Positions 22,671 through 34,579 of a stretch of DNA of 64,000 nucleotides are shown one piece after another. Source of the stretch: Cynocephalus volans. Taxonomy: Eukaryota > Chordata > Mammalia > Dermoptera > Cynocephalidae. The DNA lies in contig NC_084462.1 in assembly GCF_027409185.1 (NCBI RefSeq), forward strand, positions 42,480,679 through 42,544,678, written 5' to 3'. The notes below the pieces were generated by a model, which worked only from the letters and a program-made list of their open reading frames with translations, had not been told where the DNA came from and made no database searches. Numbering within the stretch: the first letter of the stretch is position 1; each line of letters begins with the position of its first letter. Made by a program: the position numbers and the translations under genes.

Positions 22671-22829
22671 GGGCCGAGCCCGTGGTGCACTCGGGAGAGT
22701 GCGGCGCTGGGAGTGCAGCAATGCTCCCGCCGCAGGTTTGGATCCTATATAGGAATGGCCGGTGCACTCACTGGCTGAGTGCCGGTCACGAAAAAGACAA
22801 AAAAAAAAAAAAAAAAAAAAAAAAAACCG
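22671..22829 (+). mobile_element. GC-rich dimeric tRNA-Ile-related SINE with poly(A)
   Basis: The head GGGCCGAGCCCGTGGTGCAC has a B-box-like GGTTTGGATCC. A partial second unit (GGCCGGTGCACTCAC...) follows and folds into a hairpin with a 7-bp stem (GCACTCA/TGAGTGC), then a pure A tract of about 26. CCAAGAAA flanks both sides (22,663-22,670 and 22,830-22,837). It is about 90% identical by eye to the copy at 26,998. I believe it is a colugo CYN-type SINE. Confidence 0.85.
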
Positions 22830-22837
22830 CCAAGAAA

Positions 22838-23520
22838 AACAAAAAGCTATGTAAGAGACTAACATCTATGTCTAAATATAAAGGAAACAAAAATGTGACA
22901 TGAATTTAACAACTGACTCTCCATATGGCTTATGGTTAATGACAATGGACCTATAGAAAAAAACCCAAAATCCTAACATACTGATTGACTTTGAAGGAAC
23001 AATGTCTATAAAGTCATAATAACATACACAGTATTTATTGTTTTTTTAGATTTGTAGAATCAATGTGTGGACAAAACATGAAAGACATTTATTTACAAGA
23101 CAGTATCTAAAATTATCAACTCTGACAGTGTAAGAGCTATGGTATAGCTGAGAGAAACTGAAATATTATCTGAAAATAATAGAATAAGATATGAGATTTA
23201 GGTATGAGATTGAAAGTTAAAAAGGTAACCAACAGAAAAACTAAAAACAAAAATATACTTGTCAAAATTTAGGGAAGAGTATAGTGTTAAGTCAGCTAAA
23301 GCTTGTGTTTCATGGCAGGAAGTGAACAGACAGTGCCTACGTTGAGTATCAAGGCCGAGTTATAAGTATTCCATTTAGAATCAGGATGCTAACTACCAGG
23401 AAAACTGAATGCAGAGCTGGTTATAGGTAGTGGCCTCTGGGACTGTGAGTAGGAAAAGGCAATGGAGTTGGGGTGGGTGATTTTTGCTTTTCATGACATT
23501 TCCTTTTCTACCGTGCAATA
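22838..23520 (+). other. AT-rich, probably decayed L1
   Basis: No exon or clear repeat. A-rich composition and short L1-like phrases suggest more of the same old L1. Confidence 0.4.
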
Positions 23521-23524
23521 TTCA

Positions 23525-23765
23525 TTTTTTAAAAAATGGAAACAGTTGATTGTACATATCCGTGGGGTACAGAGTTCAATATCAATACCTGCGTGCAATA
23601 AGTGATGCTCGAATCAGGATAATTAGTATACTGAACATTACACAATGTAATAATTTTTTGTGGCCCTTTGCCAAATTCTCATTAATTCCCCTCTGCCCCC
23701 TTCCCACTCTATCTTGCATATTCAGAAAAAAACACTTTGAAATGCTTTAAATAAATAAAATAAAA
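23525..23765 (-). mobile_element. L1MA/L1MB-type 3' UTR fragment, minus strand
   Basis: The plus strand shows TTGATTGTACATATCCGTGG, GGGGTACAGAGTTCAATATC and AGGATAATTAGTATACTGAA. These match a late-mammalian L1 3' UTR read in the opposite sense. Confidence 0.65.
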
Positions 23766-23982
23766 TGTCAAATTGTGAATACGTCCATGTCTTGAAAACT
23801 AGGTATGAACACGTTTATAGTGGAAAGCAATTTCTTAAACAATCAGCATCTGTGATCCGTTTGTCATCAGGTTCCAGGATGGTGGCCTTGCCAGAGGGTG
23901 GGAGCAGTCCCTTCCCATTAATACTTCCAGCCCCCAAATTCAGCATAAGTTTACAGTGGACTTGCAGTATTGTTTTGATGGC

Positions 23983-24004
23983 AGTGTGTGTGTGTGTGTG
24001 CGCA

Positions 24005-24042
<38 letters not shown>
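23983..24042. repeat. (TG)n microsatellite
   Basis: Two TG runs separated by GCGCATGTGTT: about 9 units, then about 16. Confidence 0.95.
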
Positions 24043-24045
<3 letters not shown>

Positions 24046-24059
24046 GAAGATTACAGGAA

Positions 24060-26838
24060 AAATGAAGTGTCTGAATTTTTAATAAAAACTACCAAGTTAT
24101 TTTTGTAAAATGTGATTCAGAAGACCTAAAAAAAGGTTAAGTATGAGTGACATTCCATTATTATGACCTTTAGTGATAGAGCCGACTGCCAGTTGGGACC
24201 CTCCATTTGGTGGAATTCCACCGTGGTCTCTGCCCCCAACGAGAGTTCCTTGTATGCAGGTCTTATGAGAGAGTCATGTGTAGCCTTTCAGTTTTTCCTT
24301 TACATACCCAGCCAGCCGCCACTGCAGCCCACCAGACAGACCCACTGTTGAGTTTGTCGTCTGATTTTCCTCCTGCCAGGTACAAGTGGCCTCCTGTCCC
24401 AGTTCTCTCTCCCCTTGCCGTTGTGCGAGGAAGTTCCTACTTGGTATTACTTCTTATGTACATTCCAAGCAGAACCTTCCACGGATCCCTCCCACCCCCA
24501 TCACAGGCACAGTGTCCCATGGACTCTGACATAGCAGGCACCTGGACACAAACACCCGGGGTGATGTCGCTCCACAGGGTCACACCTACCACCCTGACAG
24601 CCGTGTTGTGTAAGGACAATGCAGACAGGCTTGGGGATCCGCAGATTTCAGCATGACCGAGTGCTCTGACCTTTAAATCAAATCTGGTGTTTCAGGGAGA
24701 TGACAGGATCCCATATATCATTTACATATTTTGCGTGGAAAACGTTCTCATGAGGCCAAATTTAAATGCAGGCCATCTTGCTGACTCTTTCAGTCTATTT
24801 TCAGTGTCATCATCTTCTCCACCAACACTCACAATTTTACGTCTGCATTTTTCTTAGTTTTAAAAACAGTTGGTTACCTTTCCATTTGGGGCTGTGGATT
24901 GGCCCCTTTGCCTGGCATCTGTTGGGACAGCTCCGAGGGAAGTGTGTCTGCGTGGTGGTCAATGTATACGGCCACGTCATTCAAAACAGAAAACCGCACG
25001 GACCTCAGGCAAAGCACACAGGAAGAGAAGAGAGCAGAATCGTGGCATGTGAGAGAACTACTAGGGCCAAGATGGGCTGCGAATGCTTGGTCTAAAAGGT
25101 GCCCAGACACCCCTTGACACTGCACATCCTAACTGCTCCCCAGACACCAGGAATTATCCACCCTGTCAGAGTTTGGTACATGTCCTAATGTCTGTCAGCA
25201 GGAAGCCTCCTCTTGCCTGGTGGAGCTGGGGGAGGGGAGAATGTCAAAGCAGATGCACTCAGCTGGAAAACTGTTCAAATGTTGAGCTAGTCCCAAAAGT
25301 TTGTGACATTTCAATAGCTCTTTGCCTTTTAACATACTCATTTGGGGACAGCCCGTTATTGCTTCTCTGCCTAGGTCCATCATTTTTCTCCGGGAAAAAG
25401 CACAAAATAATACAGAATAGAAAAAACTCTGGGTCCAGACATGGCAGGGGGAGCCTTCCCTCTGTTAACCCCGAAAAGTGTTGATGAGTCAGAACTTCTG
25501 GTCAGCACACCACCACCATGAATGGCTGACATGAGTGACCAATTTCTAAATAATTAGAAAACAGTTGAAAAAAATACTCTATCATGGGTCCAGTTTAACC
25601 ATGACTTACACAGGCCTGGGACTCCTTACAATCTTGACATTGATGGTCTGAATACTGTCGTTATTCTATAGATCTTTAGAAGGGCTAGTTAATATTGAAC
25701 TAAAGTTAATAGGTTGTTGGACAAACCAGCTTCGCAGGCCCTTAACTCTGCCCTTTCCCCCTTTACCTCAACAGCGTAACATCTGGAACTAGAAGACAGT
25801 GTTATTGACATTTCCTCCACGGCGCTGGACTCCTCGTTGCAAAGGGCAGTGTGTGTCCCCTGGCTGCCTGCCTGGAATCACCTCTCACATACCGAGTGGA
25901 CTCTCCAAGGGCACTGAGAGCAGCAAAGGCTGTTCTGTTTTCACCTGTTCCATCCACACAAGGCTGGAGAGGTTCACGAGGACCTAGTCTCACTGGGTAG
26001 AAATGGTGACAGACAGGGAAGTTACATTGGCTTAGATACAGGATCTCATTGTCTCTCCAGAAGGGACAGATCTCTTGCTGACCATCCGAAAAACAATTTT
26101 GGGTCGGGAAAAATAAGCAACAAGAAAAGGGAGGAAAGATAAAAAAGGAAGCACAAGAAGGACACATAAGACGTTAAAGAAAATGATGAAACAAGAAATA
26201 AGCAGTGTCTGGAGGGTGTGCTTCTGACCTGGGCGGCTGCCTGATTGGGCTGACGGTGGGAACAGGGAAGGAGGCCGAGTGGCGGGGGGTGGGACAGGAG
26301 AGAACCAGAGGGAGGTGTGGAGCTCCTGGCCTGGGCCCCGCAGAGCCCAGGGAATGGTCCTTTTCGCCTCTGCCCTTCCAGTCATTGAGCCAACTGAGGC
26401 AGGACGAGATGGGGGATGGGCAGGCAAAGGCCCTCTTCCCCAGGTCCCCCAGACCCTTAAACAGCAGCTCGAAAAACCTCTCTAGAGCAGTTTCCCAGCC
26501 ATCCCTGTTCCCATGAGTCTCACTGCCCCAGGCTCCAGGGGCTGTGGTCTGTCTCAGACGTTCCCTTTAGTCTTGGCCTCTCTCGCTCTACCTCTTTCTT
26601 CCCTTCGATGTATTTCTGGTTTGTTTTAATCTGTCTGGATGCCTAATGGGCCGTGCAGTATTTGAGGTCAGCAAGACCCTTTTAATGTCTGAGTTGCCTC
26701 AATTCCTGGCCCCAACAGAAAATGTTTCTGTTTTTTTTTTAAATGAAAACCCTTAGCCTGTCACTTCTTTTTAAAATATTAGAGATAAATTTCCCTCCCC
26801 AATTCCAGCCTGAGCGTTTGACCCTCCCACCCCCATCC
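24060..26838. other. Unassigned, mostly unique sequence
   Basis: No exon, tRNA or repeat identified. The open frames are short and overlap on both strands without recognisable domains. Confidence 0.4.
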
Positions 26839-27189
26839 AGGGTTGCCAGATTTAGCGAATAAAAATACAAGACACCTGGGTAACTTTGAATGTCAGATAA
26901 ATAACAAATAATTTTATTAGTGTTAAGTATATCTTGAATAGTGTGTGGGATATTCTTAAAGTGAAAATTTTTCATTGCTTATTTGAAATTCAGATTTTTT
27001 TTTTTTTTTTTTTTTGTTCTTTTCGTGACCGGCACTCAGCCGGTGAGTGCACCGGCCAGTCCTATATAGGATCCGAACCCGCGGCGGGAGCGTCGCTGCA
27101 CTCCCAGTGCTGCACTCTCCTGAGTGCGCCACAGGCTCAGCCCTGAAATTCAGATTTAAGTGGGCATCTAGTATTTATCTGGTAACCCT
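26839..27189. mobile_element. Palindromic DNA transposon (MITE-like), split by a SINE
   Basis: The left end AGGGTTGCCAGATTTAGCGA is inverted at the right end (AGGGTTACCAGATAAATACT read on the minus strand). Inner arms also pair (TTGAATGTCAGATAAATAAC with its inverse near 27,140-27,165). With the SINE removed, the element is about 190-205 bp and nearly all self-complementary, as in several mammalian non-autonomous DNA transposons. I recognise the pattern but am not certain of the family name. Confidence 0.75.
26998..27143 (-). mobile_element. GC-rich dimeric SINE, minus strand, 14-bp target duplication
   Basis: Reverse complement of the type at 22,671, with the poly(A) on the left as a T tract (about 26,998-27,016). 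TGAAATTCAGATTT flanks both sides exactly (26,984-26,997 and 27,144-27,157). It sits inside one arm of a palindromic DNA transposon, so it is younger than that element. Confidence 0.9.
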
Positions 27190-29345
27190 ACTAGCTAATC
27201 CCTCAGTCATTCCAGGAAAACATTTAATCCCAAGCTCACAGACAACATTTAGTACATTTAATCATATTTATTGCCTGGCAGTTGTCCACATCATTTGCTC
27301 CTGCCATCTCTGTCCATCTGGGTGTGCGCAGGTAGTCAGCCTGCAAGCCCCAGGGGAAGCCCTCCTTCTGAGTGGCCTTAGAATGTAGCCCTCACAGGAG
27401 GGAGTAAATTGAACAGGTTGCTTTTGGAAGTTGGTGAGTCCATGGAGGGGAACACGTAGGGCATTTAATAGCTTTGCCAGAGGCGGGGGTAGGGTCCAGA
27501 GGGAATAGGATTTGGCAGTGTTTTCACAGAATTCTGGAATTGTGGATTGGCCCTATAAGTTCAGCTCTTGGAGACTGGAGGAAACCCCTTCTCAACATCT
27601 GGGACAGGTGCCCCCAGCCCTTCTTGAACCCCTCATAGTAGGGAACATCACCTCACAGGCAGCACCCCACAGGTGGGAACAGCTCTACCTGTTGGCTCAC
27701 CCTCTTAGACCAGGCGGAGGAAGTTTCCCTCAAATTGGGGAGTTCTGATCTCTAATCCTGCTCCTTTTCCACTGAACTCTGAGTTTTCTTTTTTGCTTGT
27801 TAGACCACAAATTGTTGGTTTTTTCATGTCAAAAAGGACAGGTGTCCCAAAGATGTGGTTACAGGTGTCTGTAGGTGTGCATGTGTGCCTGTGGCAGGGG
27901 CTTTCTTGGGCAATGGACAGATAATCCTGGCTCTGCCTGCTCTCTGCTGCCCGCCTGCCTGTCGGGGGAGCACAGTGACTGGCAAGAGGATTTATTTCCT
28001 CCAGTGAGAGAACAGCTCATAATTTACAGCCTGCTGAGCCAGCTCCCACCATGGCATTACAGCCTTCTTTTTGTAGACAGTAATAAATTGTCTTATCACC
28101 GGTGCTGACATAACATGCTCCTTTTTAAGTGCATCATAATTTTTATTTTTAAGAGAATATTCATATTTGATGGTGGAGCTCATGGGCATCTGAATGCTGC
28201 TCTGGAGGGAAGACTCTTTTTTTTCGCCTTTTTAAAAGAAGGTGTAATTCAACTCCCAATGCTTCTGGTGGGGGTAGGCTTGACTTCTAAATGTATATTA
28301 GGGCAGACTTTGGGGACATTCAAGACCCTTGGTAGACACAGTGCTGCCTTTGGAAGAAGGTGGCAAGGGAGGTGGGGCAGACTTGGGCCTTCCATCCCAA
28401 AGGGCCGCCACCCATGGGACGCACTTTCTTGAGTTCCCCCTGACAGGAGGGGTCTGGGGAGTGTGACCAACAGTGAAGGCAGCTCCTGGGGCTGAAGCCT
28501 GCCAGGTGGCTCCCAGCGTGGGCTCGCTGGCTGGGGAGTCCGGCCACCGTGACTCTCCAGCTATTTCCTCTAGGGGGCGACAGTGTGGCCTGCTGATCCC
28601 CAGTGAGCAACTCTTTCTGGAGCCTCTGAGTACCCCAGGAACACCCCCCTGAATGGGGACACTGCAGATGGTCACTGATGTCCCCCAGGCCTGTCCCCTG
28701 TTTCTATGACCTGTGGGAGAGACCAGCCAGAGGGTTCTGCTTCCCCCTCCCTTGAGGCTTCTTGTGCCTTGATCTTCCCCTGAGGATACCCCTCCCCTTT
28801 GGACAGGAAGAGACAGGGACCTCTGGACGTTCTTCAGCCTCCTCCCTCTGCCTATTGTCTTGTGCTTTCACTAGGACCTTAACTGCTCACCTAACAAGTT
28901 GAGGGGTTACAGGTCCTCCCTCCCTCCCCCGGAGCCTCAGCTTTCCTGCCTGTAAAACAGGAGAAATGGGAATCACTGCATAGGGTGGTTTTAGAAACAG
29001 CCGAGGCACAAGTGCCCACAAACGGCTTACAGAGGGTGTGGGGAATGTGAGTTTGTTTCTGTCCTCCCTCTGCTGCTTGTTCTCCTTTCTCTCTTCATTG
29101 CCTGTTTCCCTCCTTCTCGTGGGGCACGTGCAGGAGCGGGCAGAGGCCCCCTGGGCTGTGTGGTCCTTCCAGGTCTGGGATGTGGAGGGAGGAGAAAGGC
29201 TGGCTTGAGGGTCTCTTCTGGGGCAGATTCAAGGCTGACCCCCATGGGGCTGGCCAGCCCAGGGCAGGTCTGTGTTAATGTAGCTGCACGCACACAGAAC
29301 TTCCAGAACCACGTATGTCTACAGGTAGCAGTCAGATATTGCCAA
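27190..29345. other. Unassigned, mostly unique sequence
   Basis: No exon or repeat supported. The part at 28,010-28,200 is AT-rich, has several TAAT-type homeodomain cores and no repeat match I can name. It could be conserved regulatory DNA but nothing here proves it. Confidence 0.35.
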
Positions 29346-29349
29346 ACCA

Positions 29350-29575
29350 CTTGCCTTATGATAACAGCTCTTACATAATGCTTTCTAAGTGCCAGGCACA
29401 AGCTGATGCACTTTATCTACGCTAATCCATTTGAAGTGGACATGGGTATCATGCCCAGTTTATGCTCAGTTGGGAAAACTGAGGCCCAGAGGGTAAACTG
29501 ACTCACCTGAGGTCACACAGCTAGGATCCCAGATGGCCAGCTCCAGAATCTCTGCCCTAACCTCAGAACTACTCT
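29350..29575 (-). repeat. MIR SINE
   Basis: Plus strand shows TAAGTGCCAGGCACA, GAAAACTGAGGCCCAGAGGG and GAGGTCACACAGCTAGGATC, the reversed MIR body and core. Confidence 0.88.
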
Positions 29576-30544
29576 GCCCTGCATATTCCTGCCTGGGCAA
29601 TCCTGTTCTGCTTGGACCATTCCTGCCTATTCTGTGGGAAAGGAGTTGAGTGTCCCTTTCTGCCATGCTGTCTTGTGGCCCTGCTGTGCTCTGCGGCAAG
29701 TCCTCAGTGAGCTTCGACCTGAGAGGCCATGAGTGAGACAGTTCCAGACTTCCCATCTAGCAAAGGTGAGGCCTGAATTAGGCTTCCTTCTTAACAGTGG
29801 TGACCACGTGTGACCCGTGTTGGTATGTGCTCAGGAGGGAGCACGCTGTTCCGTATTGTGGGTTTCTAATGAAAGATCAATTTTACAGATGGTGGGAGAA
29901 ATGGCTGAGAAGGAGAAAGAAAAAGAGCAAGGGAATTAATTGGCCTCACTCCAAATGAAGACCCAGGCACAAAATCATTTGAGCCACGGAAATGTTGTTT
30001 GGTTACCAAATTTTCAACCCTTAAAAAAATGACAACATGGGATGGCAGGAATCAGTAGCATTCCTGGAGTTCCAGTACTATCGCTGGGGGGAATTGGACC
30101 CTGTGGCAGGTGACCCTGAGGTGTTGCTCCTAGAGGAACAGATTGTGCAGTTGTGTAGTTATGCTCTCCTCTGCTGCTGGTGAGTTTGGTGTCAAAAGAA
30201 AACATAGTAGGAATGATTTTGGCTGGGTTGGGGATTTGGGGGAGTTTAGACTATAAATAGTGAGGAGTATATAAAAAGCCTCATGAGGATTTTTGGAAGC
30301 CTGAATCCATCGTGTAGATCTGGGCTCATTACCAGGAACCACTTAGGTTTTAGTAAGGTCTCATTGTAACTTGGCAAAGCAATCCCCTCAACAGCCCCCA
30401 CGCAGCTGTCATGGTTCACACTCCTGCTGCCACCACCACCCTCGCTAGCGTCTGCCAAGCTGAGGATGCATGTCTCAAGAGGTTTGCCGCCAGCTTGCTA
30501 GCTGCCAGGAGCTGCCCAGTCCTGTGACGACCTCCCTCCCTTTC

Positions 30545-30700
30545 CACAAGGAGGTACCATTGTTAGTCTCACCTACAGTGGAAGAAACTGAGGCATAGTA
30601 TTTTGGGTGCCCCTGTCCGAGATCACACAGCTAGCAAGGGGTGGTCTGGATACCACACTCAGCCAAGGCCTGCAGCAAAAGCAATTCTGCAGGAAGTTAT
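30545..30700 (-). repeat. MIR SINE
   Basis: Plus strand shows GAAGAAACTGAGGCATAGTA and GAGATCACACAGCTAGCAAG, the reversed MIR core. Confidence 0.8.
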
Positions 30701-32230
30701 GCTAAAATCAGCAGAAAACCACCGCAGCACATGGGAAGGAACATGTCTGCCTCTGTGCCTTGCTTCCTGGAGACTTGCAGTCCCCAGCCTTCTCTCATCT
30801 ATGGGTCCTTATTTCATGTAATTCACTGGCTCATCATGAAACCCCTTTGCACTCCTGTGGCCCAGCTCAGGGAGCCTGAAGCCCATGCTGGTCATAGGGC
30901 TGCTCAGAATCAACTGAGACGCAGAGTTGAAACCTTCCTTCCCTGGGCTCTGTGTCCCTGGAGGCTGCTTCTGGCTCCTAAATCCCTACAAACAGGCCTT
31001 CTGTTCCTGATTCTTTTAGGAAAATCCTTGTGACCTAACACTGAGGGAAAGATAACCTGAGGGGAGTGACATTTAGGATTAAAGCTGGCTATCACATTCA
31101 TAGGACATGTCTGATGGATTGTTTAAAACCAACTGTATTCCCTTCACAGCCCTGCCACCTGACTCCATACAAGGCAATTCTGTCTCCAGGGCTCTGGAAA
31201 AGGCTGCTGTGGGAAAACACTAGAGCAGAGGTTCTGCCTTGTTTAAGCAGGATGGAGCAAGATCACTGTGTTTGAGGCTTCATTTTACCAGTGAGGAAAA
31301 GGGGGTGCAGGGAGCCCTTGAGATGAACAGTAGCTGATGAGAACTCCACGAGTCAGGCACTGGGCTGGACGTGAGGGATTCCACGACCACTCATCACAGT
31401 TGGGCCCGAGACATAAGGCCATACAGCCAGGGTGAGCAATTCTGCCTGGGGACAAAGGGAGAGAGTCAAGGCGTGGGAGGGGAACCGTGGCTGAGGACAG
31501 CTTCACAGAGATGACCTGCAATGTGGACCTGCCAGGACGGATCTGAGTGTGTGGGAGGGGACAGAGAAAGGCATGCCCAGGGAGGAAATGGCGAAAGCCC
31601 GGGAAAGGCGCCTGGGCCTGAATGGCCAGTCCATCTAGGCACAGCCATCGGCCCCACGGTGGGGCAGGAAGAGCAGGAAAGGCAGTGCTGTCTTGCTGCA
31701 GGCTGTGCCCCAAGTTTGGTCTCCACCCTGCTGGCTGAGAAGATGTGCCGATGGTCTATGTAGGATCCCGAGGGGCAGCGGCTGAAGCCAGAGAGACCAC
31801 CGGGAAGCTATCACGACAGCTGGGTGTGCATGGCGGGGACCTTGGCTGGGACAGGAGCCATGGAGTGGGCAGGAGGGGACTGGTGAGAGAGGGGGAGTCT
31901 ACGGGGAATGCACTGGATCACTGAGTGAATGGCACTTCTGTGAATGTCACAGGGAACACTTGAGGCTGGGGTCTGGGCAGGGTGGGGGTGAGGAGGTTGG
32001 CACAGGTCGCTCTGGATTTGAGAGGCCAGAGATAGTGGAGATATTGAGTAAGGAGCTAAAGCTGTGGGAACCAAGGTGTGGCCCTCTGGAGACAGGGTAA
32101 GGCTGTGGATCTAGGTTTGAGAGCCATTGAGGCCAGGCTGGTTGGAACTGTGGGAGTGTCCCTCCTCTGCTCTCCACTCCTCTTGGGATCAGTCCAAATT
32201 CTTGCTGAGGCTGATGAAGCAGCCTGGACT
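30701..32230. other. Unassigned sequence
   Basis: No exon supported. At 31,265-31,390 there is weak MIR-like text (CATTTTACCAGTGAGGAAAA; GAGTCAGGCACTGGGCTGGA), too diverged to call firmly. Confidence 0.35.
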
Positions 32231-32234
32231 CTGG

Positions 32235-32615
32235 CCGTCCCTCTTGTCCCCCCTCCCCCACCCTCCCTTCACTATCAATGCCTCTCCCCCTCTGCCTCCC
32301 CTCTAGCTTTTATACCACACCCAGCTTCCTCCTGCCTCAGGGCCTTTGCACTTGCTGATCCCACTGCTGCACTGAGGGACACCTCTGCCTGGGGGTGGGA
32401 GAGACTGTGCTCCTCTTGGGTTGGTCCTCCATACCCCATTTCCTGAGTCATCAATTTCCTGCACTGTAAATACTTAGTGTGGTTTCTATTTTCTTGCTTA
32501 GACCTGACTGATTGTCCACTTATCTGGCTATTTCCTGTTTATTTCTTCAAGCTCAGCTTAAAAGCCACTTACTCCGGGAAGCCCTAACCGTCCAGTTCAA
32601 TGCTCTTCTAGTATC
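32235..32615 (+). repeat. L2 LINE 3' region
   Basis: Contains CCTCAGGGCCTTTGCACTTG, TTATTTCTTCAAGCTCAGCT and CCGGGAAGCCCTAACC, the familiar L2 order on the plus strand. Confidence 0.75.
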
Positions 32616-32624
32616 TGACAGGCC

Positions 32625-33275
32625 CCACTGTGTGTGTGTGTGTGGGGGGAGGAGATCATGTGGGATCTTTGGGACATTGTAAGGACTTTGGATTTTTCTC
32701 TGCATGAGATTGGAAGTTGTGGAAGAACTTTGAGCCGAGGAATGGTCCAATCTGCCCTCTGCTTTCACATGGTCCTCTGTGCAAGGGCAGAATAGAGAAG
32801 CCATTGAGGAGGCTATTTAGTTACATCAGGTGAGAGGTGAGGTGGCCTGGCCCAGGGTGGGAGCAGTGAGAGTGGTGAGAAGTGGACAGACTTTGGGTGG
32901 ATTTCAAAGGTATAAACCAGATTCACTGACAGTGTAGACATGGGTGTGTGCTGGTGGGGAGGGGTGTCAAGGATGGCCTCAGGTTTGGCCTGAGCAATGG
33001 AAGGATGGAGTTGGCATTTACTGTGATGTGGAAAACTCAGGACAGGATGGGGCAGAGAGAAGTTTTGGGGTGGGTGGTAGTGAAGATCAGGAGCTCAGCT
33101 TTTGTGAAGTGCTTTAGACATCCAAGTGGAGAAGTCTCCGGCCCTCTGGAGTTCAGGAGTGAGGTCCAAGCTGGCCAGTGATACGCACTGGGAGTCATCG
33201 CATGCAACCGGAGATCCTTGGGGAGTGAAGGTGGGTGGGAAAGAGAAGCATCCCTGGACTGGGGCTTGGGGCACT
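32625..33275 (+). repeat. Ancient mammalian interspersed repeat, family not named
   Basis: The text follows a common old mammalian repeat, for example GTAAGGACTTTGGATTTTTC, GAGGAATGGTCCAATCTG, AGGAGCTCAGCTTTTGTG, TTAGACATCCAAGTGGAGA and GGGAGTCATCGCATGC. I recognise it as repetitive but do not trust myself to name the family. Confidence 0.55.
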
Positions 33276-34254
33276 TGGATGCTGAGAAGGAACCAGCAAT
33301 GGAGACTGAGGATAGGCACTGAGGCAGGAAGAGAACCAGGAAGAGGGGTGCTGGAAGCCACATGAGGAACGTGCTTCAAGGATGAGGGGTGAATGTCAAG
33401 TGAGACCAGTCGGAGCGGTTTTGTTTCTTCTGCAGCCACGGTCGGCTGCGTTACGCAGGTGCAGGGTGGATGGAGAGTTGGGTACAGAGCAAAGGGAAGT
33501 GATGTGACCTTGTCCAGAGCCTGGTGGTGAAGGCAGGGCAGAGGCAGCGAGGTCTTGTGAGGGGTCGTGGGGGCAGGGGAGCTCTGGTGAATTTGCAGCT
33601 GAGAGGAAGGGGCTGGGGAAAGGGATAGATGAAGGGGTCAGGATTGTGGGTCATTGCCTACAGAGGGTGGGATTCTCTGGGGACCAGCGTGCTGAGGGAG
33701 GGGCAGCTTTGGAGAGGGACAGGGCAGGAGGACAGAAGAGCAATGGTGTTTGTGCCTGTGACCTTGGTGTCTTTGGGGGAAGAGAAGCTAGTGGTGGGAT
33801 CTACAGGAAGTTCAGGGAAGAACCAAGTAGCCAGTTCCTCGGCGCCCAGCCTGGCCACTTCGTTTCTACTGCATCCCAGCAGAGCCTCTGCCATGCACCT
33901 TCCCTGCACCTGTGTACACGCTCAGCTCTGCTACACTATTCTGTAGAAAGGAGTCATTTTCCAGCTCTGCTCTCCCACTTGGACTGCAAACCCCCTTTCC
34001 CATCCCATCTTCCGCTTTGCTCCGTTTGTCGTGACTAGGGAGGAGCCCAAGTTCCCGATCGACTCTCACTTGGGAACAGTACTTAGGCAAGGAACCAGAA
34101 TCCCAGCCTGGAGTCAAACAATGTCTACACACAGGAAAAAGAGGTGTATCCTGCTGCCGGCCTTGGGTAAAGTGCACCTCGAGACCTGGGCTCTGCTTTG
34201 CATGATTTGTGTTGTTATTTAATTCACGGAATGTATTCGTTCTAAACAATGTTT
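33276..34254. other. Unassigned sequence
   Basis: Purine-rich on the plus strand in its first half. No exon, RNA gene or repeat I can support. Confidence 0.35.
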
Positions 34255-34257
34255 GAA

Positions 34258-34378
34258 CCTCTCTTCTCTCCCCCGCTTCTTTTATTCTTCCTTCCTTGGT
34301 TCCTTCCCTCTTCCCCTTCCTCTTCCCCCTCATCTCTTCCTCCCCACCTCCCTCCCTTCCTTTCTTTTCTCTTTTCAG
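34258..34378. repeat. ~120-bp near-pure pyrimidine tract
   Basis: C and T make up almost the whole of this stretch, with only a handful of purines. It consists of CTTCCTTCC-type blocks. Such mirror-like tracts can form triplexes (H-DNA). The open frames across it are low-complexity artefacts. Confidence 0.9.
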
Positions 34379-34456
34379 TAAATATTTGTTTGGAGTCTTC
34401 TGTGTGCCTAACAGAATCTATGTGGAGGTGATACAATAGAAACAGAGAGGAGGAGG

Positions 34457-34566
34457 GCTGGCCAGTTAGTTCACTCAGTAGAGCATGGTGCTGAAAACAC
34501 CAACGTCAAGGATTTGGATCCCCATACCAGCCAGCTGCCAAAAAAAAAGGAGAGAGAGAGAGAGAG
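34457..34566 (+). mobile_element. tRNA-Ile-derived SINE with A-rich and (AG)n tail
   Basis: The head GCTGGCCAGTTAGTTCACTC and B-box-like GGATTTGGATCC match the monomer type. Then come nine As and about 12 AG units. AGAGAGGAGGAGG (34,444-34,456) matches 34,567-34,579 at 12 of 13 bases, a likely target duplication, though the purine-rich setting makes it less certain. Confidence 0.8.
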
Positions 34567-34579
34567 AGAGAGGACGAGG

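Noticed and set aside
22671..22829. Possible tRNA or structured RNA gene
   Set aside because: Poly(A) tail, target duplication and a second copy at 26,998 show a SINE.
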